Position numbers and translations under genes: made by a program | The notes under the pieces: model-generated | What the model saw: only the letters and a program-made list of their open reading frames with translations | The model's database searches: none | Told to the model about the DNA's origin: nothing | Part shown: positions 1 to 5,626 of the stretch, piece after piece | Layout of the letters: the number at the start of each line of letters is the position of its first letter | Numbering within the stretch: the first letter of the stretch is position 1 | NCBI GenBank assembly: GCA_015520245.1 | Contig: WAQM01000033.1 | Coordinates: 1-10,683, forward strand | Length of the DNA stretch: 10,683 nucleotides | Direction of reading: 5' to 3' | From: Pyrodictiaceae archaeon | GTDB lineage: Archaea > Thermoproteota > Thermoprotei_A > Sulfolobales > Pyrodictiaceae

Positions 1-1
1 C

Positions 2-379
2 GGGCTCACTCGCGAGGAGATAGCGAAGTGCGACCTCCTCGTCACGATACCGGCTAACCCCGAGTACCCTGTCCTGAACCTCACCCACGCTATGGCGGTG
101 GTGCTTTACGAGCTATGGCTCGCCAGATCCGAATTCCGCGGCTTCCATGAGAAGGCCGACGCGGAGTCACTGCGCCGGACGATAGATCTGGCCTCCAGGC
201 TAGCGTCCTTAGCGATCGACGAGCAGCGCCGCACGCACGTGATCGCTGCGCTCAAGCACTGCGTGGCCCGGGCCGCGCTTACGCGCGGCGAAGCTTCTAA
301 TTTATACTACTTCTTCAAGAAACTTTATTATGCTCTCGCGGGGGCCCATGGCCGTGGTAAGGCTGCTGCTAACGACTAA
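2..379 (+). CDS. trmJ: TrmJ-type tRNA 2'-O-methyltransferase (SpoU/TrmH family), C-terminal part
   Basis: This reading frame is open from base 2, so the gene begins left of the window; 125 codons and a TAA stop are visible. The first 40 residues carry the SPOUT-fold signature: 'CDLLVTIP' followed by 'NPEYPVLNLTHA' and 'VVLYELW', matching SpoU motifs 2 and 3, which form the AdoMet-binding trefoil knot. The Asn of 'LNLTHA' is the conserved motif-3 residue. The remaining 85 residues are helical and charged, like the C-terminal dimerisation and tRNA-binding extension of TrmJ. In archaea TrmJ makes the 2'-O-methyl group on residue 32 of the tRNA anticodon loop; that role is inferred from family. 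An internal ATG at 92 gives a shorter frame but would delete the catalytic motifs, so it is not the start. The tail overlaps the next gene by 32-50 bases. Another SpoU-group methyltransferase remains possible. Confidence 0.85.
   Translation, partial: GLTREEIAKCDLLVTIPANPEYPVLNLTHAMAVVLYELWLARSEFRGFHEKADAESLRRTIDLASRLASLAIDEQRRTHVIAALKHCVARAALTRGEASNLYYFFKKLYYALAGAHGRGKAAAND
299..306 (+). promoter_or_regulatory. TATA box (box A) for the Trm14-like gene
   Basis: An AT-rich 'AATTTATA' stands out in the GC-rich 3' end of the trmJ frame and fits the archaeal box A consensus. Its centre lies about 26-27 bases upstream of the ATG at 330, the usual archaeal TATA-to-start distance, so transcription could begin at or next to that ATG and give a leaderless message. 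A second AT-rich patch, 'CTTTATTA' at 323-330, could instead serve a start near 350. Position and sequence are seen; promoter function is inferred. Confidence 0.5.
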
Positions 380-1394
380 CCCGGGCATCGAGGACGTGGT
401 GTCAGCCGAGGCGCGCGCCAAGCTGGACGCCCTGGTCGTGGACGAGAGGAGGGGTAGAGGGCGTGTCATCGTCGAGGCCCCCGATGGCAACCTATACCTC
501 GTCGAGCAGCTGAGGTCCGTGCATAGAGCCCGCATACTCATCGGCTGGGGCCGTACGTGCCCCCACACGAGCTGCCTCGACGATATCAAGGGGCTCATCC
601 TCGATTCAGACGTCCATAGGTACGTCAACCCGGAGACGCCTTTCGCGGTGCGGGTCGAGAGGGCGGGCGAACACGAGTATACTAGCCTTGACGTGGCACG
701 CATAGCTGGTGATGCCGTCATTGAGGCAGTCAGGGGCAGATACGGCGTACGGCCGCCCGTGGACCTCGACTACCCCTCGGTAATAATCGCCGTCGACGTC
801 ATATTCGACGAGGTATTCGTGGGGGTGGAGCTTGGCGGCGACCTCTCGTGGCACAGGCGGGGGTACCGTGTCTACGAGCATCCCGCCGCGCTGAAGCCCA
901 CCCTCGCCTACGCCATGATCTACATAAGCGGGATGGCAGATGGCGACACGCTGCTCGACCCGATGTGCGGCGGAGGCACCATACCTATTGAGGCCGCGTA
1001 TATCTTCGAGACCTCGCGCCTGATATGCATGGACTTCAACCCACGCCACGTCGAAGGGGCGATGATGAATGCCATAGCCGCCAACGTGCTGCCCCGGCTC
1101 AAATTCGTTGTTGGCGATGCACGTAAGCTGACCAGCTACTTCCAGCGCGGTCAGGTGGACGTGATAGTGTCCAACCCGCCGTACGGTATTAGGCTAGGCA
1201 ACCCCCGGCAGGTCCACGAGCTATATAAGAGGTTTCTGCTTGAAGTGGCCAAGCTAGAACCCCGGACTACAACACTGATAACGACTGAGCACGCTTATGT
1301 CAAGGAGGTCGCCGAGGAGGTAGGGCTTAGGCTAGCCCACGAAAGGACCGTAGCCCACGGGGGCCTGTGGCCCAAGATCGTCGTCCTAAAGTAA
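330..1394 (+). CDS. trm14: THUMP-domain tRNA (guanine-N2)-methyltransferase, Trm14-like
   Basis: The 354-residue protein has an N-terminal THUMP-type RNA-binding region (about residues 15-170) and a C-terminal Rossmann-fold methyltransferase (about 185-354). The linker 'HRRGYRVYEHPAALKPTLA' is typical of the THUMP-methyltransferase family. Motif I is 'LLDPMCGGGTIPIEAA' (209-223) and the catalytic motif IV is 'NPPYG' (282-286), the N/DPPY signature of amino-group methylation. NPPYG followed by IRLG, together with DPMCGGGT, resembles Trm14/TrmN (m2G at tRNA position 6) more than TrmG10, which usually has DPPYG; the target base is therefore an inference. Two starts are possible: ATG 330, which suits a leaderless transcript from the TATA box at 299, or ATG 348, which puts 'LLLTTNPGIED' nearer the N-terminus as in relatives. 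The start region overlaps the trmJ end, so this gene may also be read through from upstream. Confidence 0.85.
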   Translation: MLSRGPMAVVRLLLTTNPGIEDVVSAEARAKLDALVVDERRGRGRVIVEAPDGNLYLVEQLRSVHRARILIGWGRTCPHTSCLDDIKGLILDSDVHRYVNPETPFAVRVERAGEHEYTSLDVARIAGDAVIEAVRGRYGVRPPVDLDYPSVIIAVDVIFDEVFVGVELGGDLSWHRRGYRVYEHPAALKPTLAYAMIYISGMADGDTLLDPMCGGGTIPIEAAYIFETSRLICMDFNPRHVEGAMMNAIAANVLPRLKFVVGDARKLTSYFQRGQVDVIVSNPPYGIRLGNPRQVHELYKRFLLEVAKLEPRTTTLITTEHAYVKEVAEEVGLRLAHERTVAHGGLWPKIVVLK

Positions 1395-1398
1395 GGAC
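1383..1398 (+). other. short inverted repeat spanning the Trm14-like stop codon
   Basis: GTCCT at 1383-1387 is exactly complementary to AGGAC at 1394-1398, with a six-base AAAGTA loop that contains the first bases of the TAA stop. It sits at the head of the 63-base gap before rpl10e. The stem is only five pairs and no U-tract follows, so it is not a typical archaeal terminator. It could be a processing or leader structure, or chance. Confidence 0.25.
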
Positions 1399-1457
1399 TA
1401 AAGGAGGGCAGGCCGTCAAGCCGTTACCTGACCTGCGCGGGGTCGGGGGTAGCAGCC

Positions 1458-2000
1458 GTGCCCCAGAAGCCGGCACGCTGCTACACTAAGAGGCGCTCCA
1501 AGGCGTTCTCCGGACCGCCGTACACTAGGAAGGAGTACATCCACGGCACCCCGCCGCCCAAGATCCAGAAGTTCGTTATGGGCAACGTGCACGGCGACTA
1601 CGACTACGCCCTTGAAGTCTACGTGCTCGAACGCGGCCAGATAAGGCACAACGCCCTAGAGGCAGCCCGCGTGATGGTCCATAAGTACCTTTCAACCACG
1701 ATAGGCGATCAAAACTACTTCTTCCGGGTAAGGGTCTACCCGCACCACGTGCTGAGGGAGAATAAGATGATGGCGTTCGCCGGCGCCGACAGGCTGCAGG
1801 AGGGCATGAGGCAGGCATTCGGCAAACCCGTGGGCACGGCTGCCAGGGTCTACCCCGGGCAGGCCGTACTTGAGGTTAGGGTCAAGAAGGAGCACGTAGA
1901 ACACGCCAAGGAGGCGCTGAGGCGCGGCGCCTCCAAGCTACCACTACCCACGAGGATCCGCATCATACCGCTCAAGGAGGGCCTCCCACCCGTGCAGTAG
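1458..2000 (+). CDS. rpl10e: 50S ribosomal protein L10e (uL16 family)
   Basis: The 180-residue product is the archaeal/eukaryotic L10e protein, counterpart of bacterial L16, which sits near the A-site tRNA and peptidyl-transferase region of the large subunit. It begins '[10 protein letters not shown]', the conserved PARCY start of the family, and carries '[16 protein letters not shown]' and then '[19 protein letters not shown]' (about 108-126), the most invariant stretch of L10e. Length matches archaeal relatives (about 160-180 residues). The start is GTG, supported by PARCY lying at residues 5-9 and by a GGGGGT purine run about eight bases upstream. The frame is open further upstream but offers no better start. 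The stop is only six bases from the dph2 start, so the two are probably cotranscribed. A ribosomal protein between tRNA, EF2 and rRNA modification genes fits a translation-focused cluster. Confidence 0.96.
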   Translation: MPQKPARCYTKRRSKAFSGPPYTRKEYIHGTPPPKIQKFVMGNVHGDYDYALEVYVLERGQIRHNALEAARVMVHKYLSTTIGDQNYFFRVRVYPHHVLRENKMMAFAGADRLQEGMRQAFGKPVGTAARVYPGQAVLEVRVKKEHVEHAKEALRRGASKLPLPTRIRIIPLKEGLPPVQ

Positions 2001-2006
2001 GCGGTC

Positions 2007-3080
2007 ATGCGCGAGCAGCCTAAGCGGCTCCAGCACGAGGTGAGGCTGCGCCTCGACGACTACGTTTTCGATCTAAGCCCCCTGCTGAAGGTCGCCGCGG
2101 GGTACCCGCGCGGCGCTGAGGTCACATTGTTGGTTGAAGGGCCTCCGGGATTTGCCCGCTACCTGCCGCGCATAGCTGAGCGGGCCCGTGGCATCCTCGA
2201 GCAGCTTGGGCTGAGGGCCCGGGCCTACGTAAGGCTCGACCCCGCCTTCGGGTCCTGCGACGTCGGGCTGCAGCACGCGCGCAAAGTGGGTGCCAACGTG
2301 GTGCTGCACGTCGGCCACGAGCCCTACCCTCTGCTAAGCCCCGCCGGGGGCGACGTGAAGGTCGTGTACGTGGCCGGCGAATATGTGGCCGCCAGGTTGA
2401 GCTTTGACGAGCTTCTAAAGCGCGTCGAGGGGGCCCGCACCGTGCTCATCCTCTACGCCGCCCAGCATAGGTTGCTGGCCGGGAGGCTGTGCAGCGAAAT
2501 TGCGTCGAGAGGCATCAAGTGCTCAGCCGCCGGGGCCCCGCTGACCGGGTGCACCATGGGTTCCGCCTTCGGCTCCATCCGTAGCGCAGACAAGGTCCTA
2601 GTGGTCGCGGGCGGGCGGTTCCACGTCATCTCGGCCGGGCTCATGATCTATCAGGTCGACCCATCGCTCCTGGACAGGCTGGTCCACGTGGATCCCTACA
2701 CGGGCGATGTGCGAGGAGCTAAGGACGTGGTCGCGCGCTTCCTCGCCTTGAGGTATGCGGTGGTCTACTCAGCGCTGGAAGCCCGTCGTTTCGCGTTCAT
2801 CGTCGACGCGAAGAGCGGTCAGTACCGCAGCTGGCTCCTCGACACCCTGGCCCGGCTAGCGTCCCGGGCCGGCGTGCACTACGACGTGTTAGTCACCGAG
2901 CGGCTTGTCCCAAGCGACCTCGATAACCTAGCCCCCGCCGACTACGACGCCTACGTGATAACTTCGTGCCCCCATCTGCCGTTCGATGAGCTCCACAACT
3001 ACCATAAGCCCGTGCTGACGCCGGGTGAGGCCCGGATGGTCTTCACGCGCCGGCTGACGCCTTACAGGTACCCGTGGTGA
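2007..3080 (+). CDS. dph2: diphthamide biosynthesis enzyme Dph2 (4Fe-4S, radical 3-amino-3-carboxypropyl transferase)
   Basis: The 357-residue protein matches archaeal Dph2, which transfers the 3-amino-3-carboxypropyl group of AdoMet to a histidine of elongation factor 2, the first step of diphthamide synthesis. The three cysteines that hold the iron-sulfur cluster are all present, one in each of the three domains: Cys84 in 'PAFGSCDVG', Cys182 in 'TGCTMGSAFG' and Cys321 in 'ITSCPHLPFDE'. Spacing and order agree with the homodimeric archaeal enzyme, which uses a non-CX3CX2C cluster unlike classical radical-SAM proteins. ATG 2007 follows the rpl10e stop by six bases and no long leader is present, suggesting cotranscription or coupling. 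The product acts in the cytoplasm on EF2. Downstream, the METTL5-like gene starts four bases after the stop. There is no sign of truncation. Later steps need Dph5 and Dph6, which are not in this window. Confidence 0.93.
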   Translation: MREQPKRLQHEVRLRLDDYVFDLSPLLKVAAGYPRGAEVTLLVEGPPGFARYLPRIAERARGILEQLGLRARAYVRLDPAFGSCDVGLQHARKVGANVVLHVGHEPYPLLSPAGGDVKVVYVAGEYVAARLSFDELLKRVEGARTVLILYAAQHRLLAGRLCSEIASRGIKCSAAGAPLTGCTMGSAFGSIRSADKVLVVAGGRFHVISAGLMIYQVDPSLLDRLVHVDPYTGDVRGAKDVVARFLALRYAVVYSALEARRFAFIVDAKSGQYRSWLLDTLARLASRAGVHYDVLVTERLVPSDLDNLAPADYDAYVITSCPHLPFDELHNYHKPVLTPGEARMVFTRRLTPYRYPW

Positions 3081-3084
3081 GCCT

Positions 3085-3717
3085 ATGCTAGCCAAGTACT
3101 TGGAGCAGCACGTGCCTGAATACCCGCGCCCCAAAGCGGACCTAGAACAATATAGGACGCCGCCCGAGATTGCTTTGTTCATGGCTAGCATGGGGTTGAG
3201 CCGCTGCGCCGACGGCGTTACGGTGGACCTTGGCGCGGGTACGGGTATGATCTCCTATGCAGCCGCCATGCTGGGTTACAGTATCGTCGTCGGCATCGAG
3301 CTGGACTACGAGGCCCTCGAGGCTGCCGCCAGCAGCGCCCTACGTAGCGCGCTAGCTAATGTCGAACTCGTTTTAGCCGACGCGCTGCACCCTCCACTGC
3401 GCGCTGGCGCCATTACATGTGTAATCCAGAACCCGCCCTTTGGCATCCATCGGCGCGGCGCCGACGCCGCGTTCCTGCGCACTGCCTTAGACCTAGGGGT
3501 CGAGGCTGTGCTGTCGCTTCACCACTACAGCGAGGACGGCATTAGGTACATCCTTTCAGTATGCCGGGAGGCAGGCTACGAGGCCAGGGTTGTGCGCAGG
3601 ATGAGGTTCCCGATAAAATTCTCCCACCCACAACATCGTAAGCGCATATACTATATTTGGACCGCACTCGTGTTATGTGAGAGGGCCGGTGATGGGCGCT
3701 CGCGTAGCCGAGCTTAA
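3085..3717 (+). CDS. METTL5-like N6-adenine rRNA methyltransferase
   Basis: This 210-residue class I methyltransferase closely follows the METTL5 pattern. An N-terminal 'LEQYRTP' (20-26) resembles the LEQY-TR/TP motif of METTL5. Motif I is 'VDLGAGTGMISYAAAMLGY' (47-65). Catalytic motif IV is 'NPPFG' (116-120), followed by 'GADAAFLRTAL' and 'VLSLHHYSE', equivalent to the GTD-xFL-xxAL and YSLHK segments of human METTL5. In eukaryotes METTL5-Trm112 makes m6A in 18S rRNA near the decoding centre; archaeal homologues are expected to act on the matching 16S rRNA site. Enzyme class is seen in the motifs, target is inference. ATG 3085 has GGTGAG overlapping the dph2 stop, about four bases upstream. 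The last 9-10 residues ('GDGRSRSRA') extend past the conserved core and overlap csl4 by 26 bases, so that tail is probably not functional. The window shows no Trm112 gene. Confidence 0.82.
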   Translation: MLAKYLEQHVPEYPRPKADLEQYRTPPEIALFMASMGLSRCADGVTVDLGAGTGMISYAAAMLGYSIVVGIELDYEALEAAASSALRSALANVELVLADALHPPLRAGAITCVIQNPPFGIHRRGADAAFLRTALDLGVEAVLSLHHYSEDGIRYILSVCREAGYEARVVRRMRFPIKFSHPQHRKRIYYIWTALVLCERAGDGRSRSRA

Positions 3718-4285
3718 GGGCAAGCTAGCATACCCGGGCCAGCACCTGGCCGTGATAGAGGAGTTCCTGCCCGGCGAGGGCGTGTACGTAGCGGGGGGCG
3801 ATATCTACGCGGCCGTAGTTGGCGTTGTCGAGGTCGATGCCCAGTCAAGGCGTATTAGCGTTAGGCCGGTCACGAAGAGCCCCCGCATTCCGCGCCGGGG
3901 CAGCATCGTCCACGGCTACGTCGCCCACATACCTCGCGACGATTTAGCCATTGTCAAGATAACCCACGACGAGAGGATGATTCCGTACAGCAACGGCTTC
4001 ACGGGCATCTTACACATCTCCCAGGCAGCGAACCGCCATCCCACCTCGATCTACGAGTTTGTCAGGCCCGGTGATGCTGTGAAGCTCCAGGTCATAAACA
4101 CCCGTAACCCCTTCCTCGTGTCAATCAAGGCGGCAGGCCTTGGCGTCATCGCGGCTTACTGCTCGCTATGCGGCGCACCCCTGTACAAGCAGCCTGGCCA
4201 GGCGCACCTAGCGTGCTTACGCTGCGGCAATCGAGAGCCTAGGAAGGTCGCGGCCTCCTATATCTTCGTGGCGGGGCGGAGGTGA
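3692..4285 (+). CDS. csl4: exosome complex RNA-binding subunit Csl4
   Basis: This is the Csl4 cap subunit of the archaeal exosome, which binds RNA and guides it to the Rrp41-Rrp42 phosphorolytic ring for 3'-to-5' decay or tailing. Three domains are visible: an N-terminal beta domain containing 'YPGQHLAVIEEFLPGEGVY' (14-32), a central S1 RNA-binding domain (about 67-150, with 'RRGSIVHGYV' and 'GILHISQ'), and a C-terminal zinc ribbon with CSLC (157/160) and CLRC (175/178). Length (197 residues) is normal. I chose ATG 3692, which has GAGGG six bases upstream; in-frame GTG codons at 3677 and 3689 would add five or one residues. It overlaps the end of the METTL5-like gene by 26 bases and is followed without a gap by the DUF2067-like gene, whose ribosome site lies across this stop codon. 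Confidence 0.93.
   Translation: MGARVAELKGKLAYPGQHLAVIEEFLPGEGVYVAGGDIYAAVVGVVEVDAQSRRISVRPVTKSPRIPRRGSIVHGYVAHIPRDDLAIVKITHDERMIPYSNGFTGILHISQAANRHPTSIYEFVRPGDAVKLQVINTRNPFLVSIKAAGLGVIAAYCSLCGAPLYKQPGQAHLACLRCGNREPRKVAASYIFVAGRR
4278..4285 (+). promoter_or_regulatory. ribosome binding site that decides the start of the DUF2067-like gene
   Basis: GGAGGTGA is a nearly full match to the anti-Shine-Dalgarno of archaeal 16S rRNA. Its last three bases are the csl4 stop codon. It lies eight bases before GTG 4294, a standard spacing, whereas GTG 4282 falls inside it. This favours 4294 as the start and implies that ribosomes ending csl4 can reinitiate directly. Confidence 0.7.
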
Positions 4286-4293
4286 GGTCCTCA

Positions 4294-5052
4294 GTGAGAC
4301 CCCTACGTCAGCGCACTTACACGATCAACGTCCCGCCGTCCATCCCCCTAGACAAGCTGTACGAGCGGGTCAGCGAGGCTTTGCGCGCGTCCCAGGCTGA
4401 GCTAAGGCTTGAAGGGCGGAGGCTCTTCATCACCATATGGGGCACTGATGCGCAGATCAAGGAGTCTTGGCTTAGGATTAGGCAGGCTGTCAGCGAACTG
4501 TGGGAGCTGCACTCGTTGCAGCGCTCGGGCGAGGCCTCCGTCGACGCCATAGTCAAAGAGGCGGGGCGCACCTTCCCGCCGGAGGCGCTCGTTGAGGCGC
4601 TTAAGCTTAGGGGGTACAGCGCTGAGTACGACCGGGAGCTGAGCAGGATCAGGACGTCGGCGCCGGCCAGCCTAGTTATAGAGTTCGCCAGGCGCATAGC
4701 GGAGGTAATTGATGAACTCAGATTCCGTGTGTCCGGCACAGCTATAAAGAGGGTCGTGGCAGCGGTCTCCGTCGGCCTTGACGTGGACGTAGACATGGTC
4801 ATCGAGTTCGGCCTGAAAATGAGGGTCTTCGACAAGGATGAAGACGGTAAGGTGGTCCTGCGCGAGGAGTGGCGTAGGGCTATAAGGAAGCTAGCTGTTA
4901 TGTTGAGGCCGCACTCGAGGGTGGGAGGCGGTGGCGAGGAAGGTGAAGCTGCTGAAGCTCGACGAGAGGACCGTCGAGCTCGAGCTCGAGGGCGAGGACC
5001 ACACGATAGCCAACTTGATAGCCAAGTACGCGGTCAGGAAGCCCCACGTTAA
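4294..5052 (+). CDS. conserved archaeal protein of unknown function, DUF2067-like
   Basis: The frame encodes 252 residues from GTG 4294. The opening 'TYTINVPPSIPLDKLYERV', followed by a segment ending 'LFITIWGTDAQIKESWLRI', resembles the crenarchaeal DUF2067 family that I associate with loci beside csl4 and rpoL. The assignment is from memory of family style and gene order, so it is tentative. The N-terminal ~70 residues look like an alpha-beta (possibly KH-like) fold, and the middle (about 75-210) is mostly helical. The last ~40 residues, from about 'RPHSRVGGGGEEGE', are Gly/Arg/Glu-rich and lie in the 122 bases that overlap rpoL in another frame. This tail is probably an artefact of overprinting or of a frameshift: the frame shifted by -1 meets a stop at 4944-4946. 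Function is unknown; neighbours suggest a role tied to transcription or RNA turnover. Confidence 0.65.
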   Translation: MRPLRQRTYTINVPPSIPLDKLYERVSEALRASQAELRLEGRRLFITIWGTDAQIKESWLRIRQAVSELWELHSLQRSGEASVDAIVKEAGRTFPPEALVEALKLRGYSAEYDRELSRIRTSAPASLVIEFARRIAEVIDELRFRVSGTAIKRVVAAVSVGLDVDVDMVIEFGLKMRVFDKDEDGKVVLREEWRRAIRKLAVMLRPHSRVGGGGEEGEAAEARREDRRARARGRGPHDSQLDSQVRGQEAPR

Positions 5053-5227
5053 GTACGCCGCCTACAACATCCCCCATCCGTTGATCTCGAATCCCGTAAT
5101 CGTGGTAACAACCGATGGGCAGCGGAGCCCCCTTGACGTGCTGCGGGAGGTGTTAAACGACATCGTTAAAGACGCGGATACTCTTGGCAGACTCATCCGC
5201 GAGGCGCTAGCGATCGATGAAGGCTGA
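4931..5227 (+). CDS. rpoL: DNA-directed RNA polymerase subunit L (Rpo11)
   Basis: The 98-residue product is archaeal RNA polymerase subunit L, the equivalent of eukaryotic Rpb11/Rpc19 and of one bacterial alpha N-terminal domain. It pairs with subunit D to nucleate polymerase assembly. Family signatures are 'ELEGEDHTIANLI' (18-30), the first-helix dimerisation motif, and 'AAYNIPHPLISNP' (43-55), the conserved PHPL strand. Length is typical (about 90-100 residues). The GTG start at 4931 is well placed before 'ARKVKLLKLDERTVELELEG' and follows a GGAGG purine run (4924-4928) by only two bases, which is closer than usual. The upstream frame extends 122 bases into this gene. The stop overlaps the ATG of the next small gene by 11 bases, consistent with translational coupling. 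Confidence 0.95.
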   Translation: MARKVKLLKLDERTVELELEGEDHTIANLIAKYAVRKPHVKYAAYNIPHPLISNPVIVVTTDGQRSPLDVLREVLNDIVKDADTLGRLIREALAIDEG

Positions 5228-5546
5228 GAAGAGGGTGATCCTAGCAGCTCTGTGCGGTTACGTCATCGTCATCGTCGCGCGGGGCTGCATGAGGATCGAG
5301 AAGCTATTCGTCGTGCGAGGCCTTGATGACGCCATAGAGGCCGTTAGCCGCAGCGGCGTCCTAGGGGAGAAGCCTCTAATCGACGCTGAGGGCTGCGGGC
5401 CCGCTGCGAGGGACTTGAGCCTCGAGATCGCGCGTAGACTAGGCCTCCCCGCCCACAGGATCGAGGGGGGCTGCCGCGCCGCTCTCTGCGGCTTCCTGCG
5501 GGGGCTTTGCAACGCCGTCAACGCACTTTCTGTCCAACCGATCTAA
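5217..5546 (+). CDS. unrecognised small cysteine-rich protein
   Basis: I do not recognise this 109-residue protein. It starts at ATG 5217 inside the last codons of rpoL (11-base overlap), or possibly at ATG 5289, which would give 85 residues starting 'MRIEKLFVVRGLDDAIEAV'. From the upstream start, residues 7-22 are strongly hydrophobic ('VILAALCGYVIVIVAR') and could be a membrane anchor or a buried strand. The core after residue 25 looks alpha-beta: strand 'IEKLFVVRG', helix 'LDDAIEAVSRSGV', strand 'KPLIDAEGCG', helix 'AARDLSLEIARRLGL'. It has six cysteines (13, 24, 60, 86, 91, 97), with 'GGCRAALCGFLRGLCN' clustering three near the C-terminus. Codon use and GC look like the neighbours, so it appears native. 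Its place between two RNA polymerase-related genes suggests conservation in relatives, but no function can be claimed. Confidence 0.65.
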   Translation: MKAEKRVILAALCGYVIVIVARGCMRIEKLFVVRGLDDAIEAVSRSGVLGEKPLIDAEGCGPAARDLSLEIARRLGLPAHRIEGGCRAALCGFLRGLCNAVNALSVQPI

Positions 5547-5557
5547 CGGAACTAGCT

Positions 5558-5566
5558 GCTTAAAAA
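5558..5566 (+). promoter_or_regulatory. TATA box for the TFS transcription unit
   Basis: 'GCTTAAAAA' lies in the 80-base gap between the cysteine-rich gene and TFS, and is the only A/T-rich block there. It fits the archaeal box A and, at the usual 26-base distance, predicts transcription starting near 5588 and a leader of about 40 bases before the TFS ATG. The assignment is by sequence and position only. Confidence 0.6.
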
Positions 5567-5586
5567 CCGTGGTGAGGCGCCTAAAC

Positions 5587-5602
5587 CGTAGCTTAGGCTA
5601 CG
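5587..5602 (+). repeat. perfect 6-bp inverted repeat with TTAG loop at the predicted TFS transcription start
   Basis: CGTAGC-TTAG-GCTACG is a perfect hairpin-forming palindrome. It coincides with the start point predicted from the TATA box and ends five bases before the GGAGGGG ribosome site. A second exact palindrome, AGGCGCCT, lies at 5575-5582. It could be an operator for a repressor or an RNA hairpin at the 5' end of the leader. There is no U-tract, so it is not a terminator for the upstream gene. Confidence 0.4.
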
Positions 5603-5626
5603 AGCCGGAGGGGTGATGGGACTAAC

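Noticed and set aside
4282..4293. GTG 4282, overlapping the csl4 stop as GTGA, as the start of the DUF2067-like gene.
   Set aside because: It lies inside the GGAGGTGA ribosome site, which is correctly spaced for GTG 4294 instead.
302..4835. Long minus-strand frames opposite the Trm14-like gene (302-721, 606-1049) and the DUF2067-like gene (4317-4835).
   Set aside because: They lie wholly antisense to well-supported genes, are rich in Ser/Thr/Arg as expected of shadow frames in GC-rich DNA, and show no domain pattern or ribosome site.
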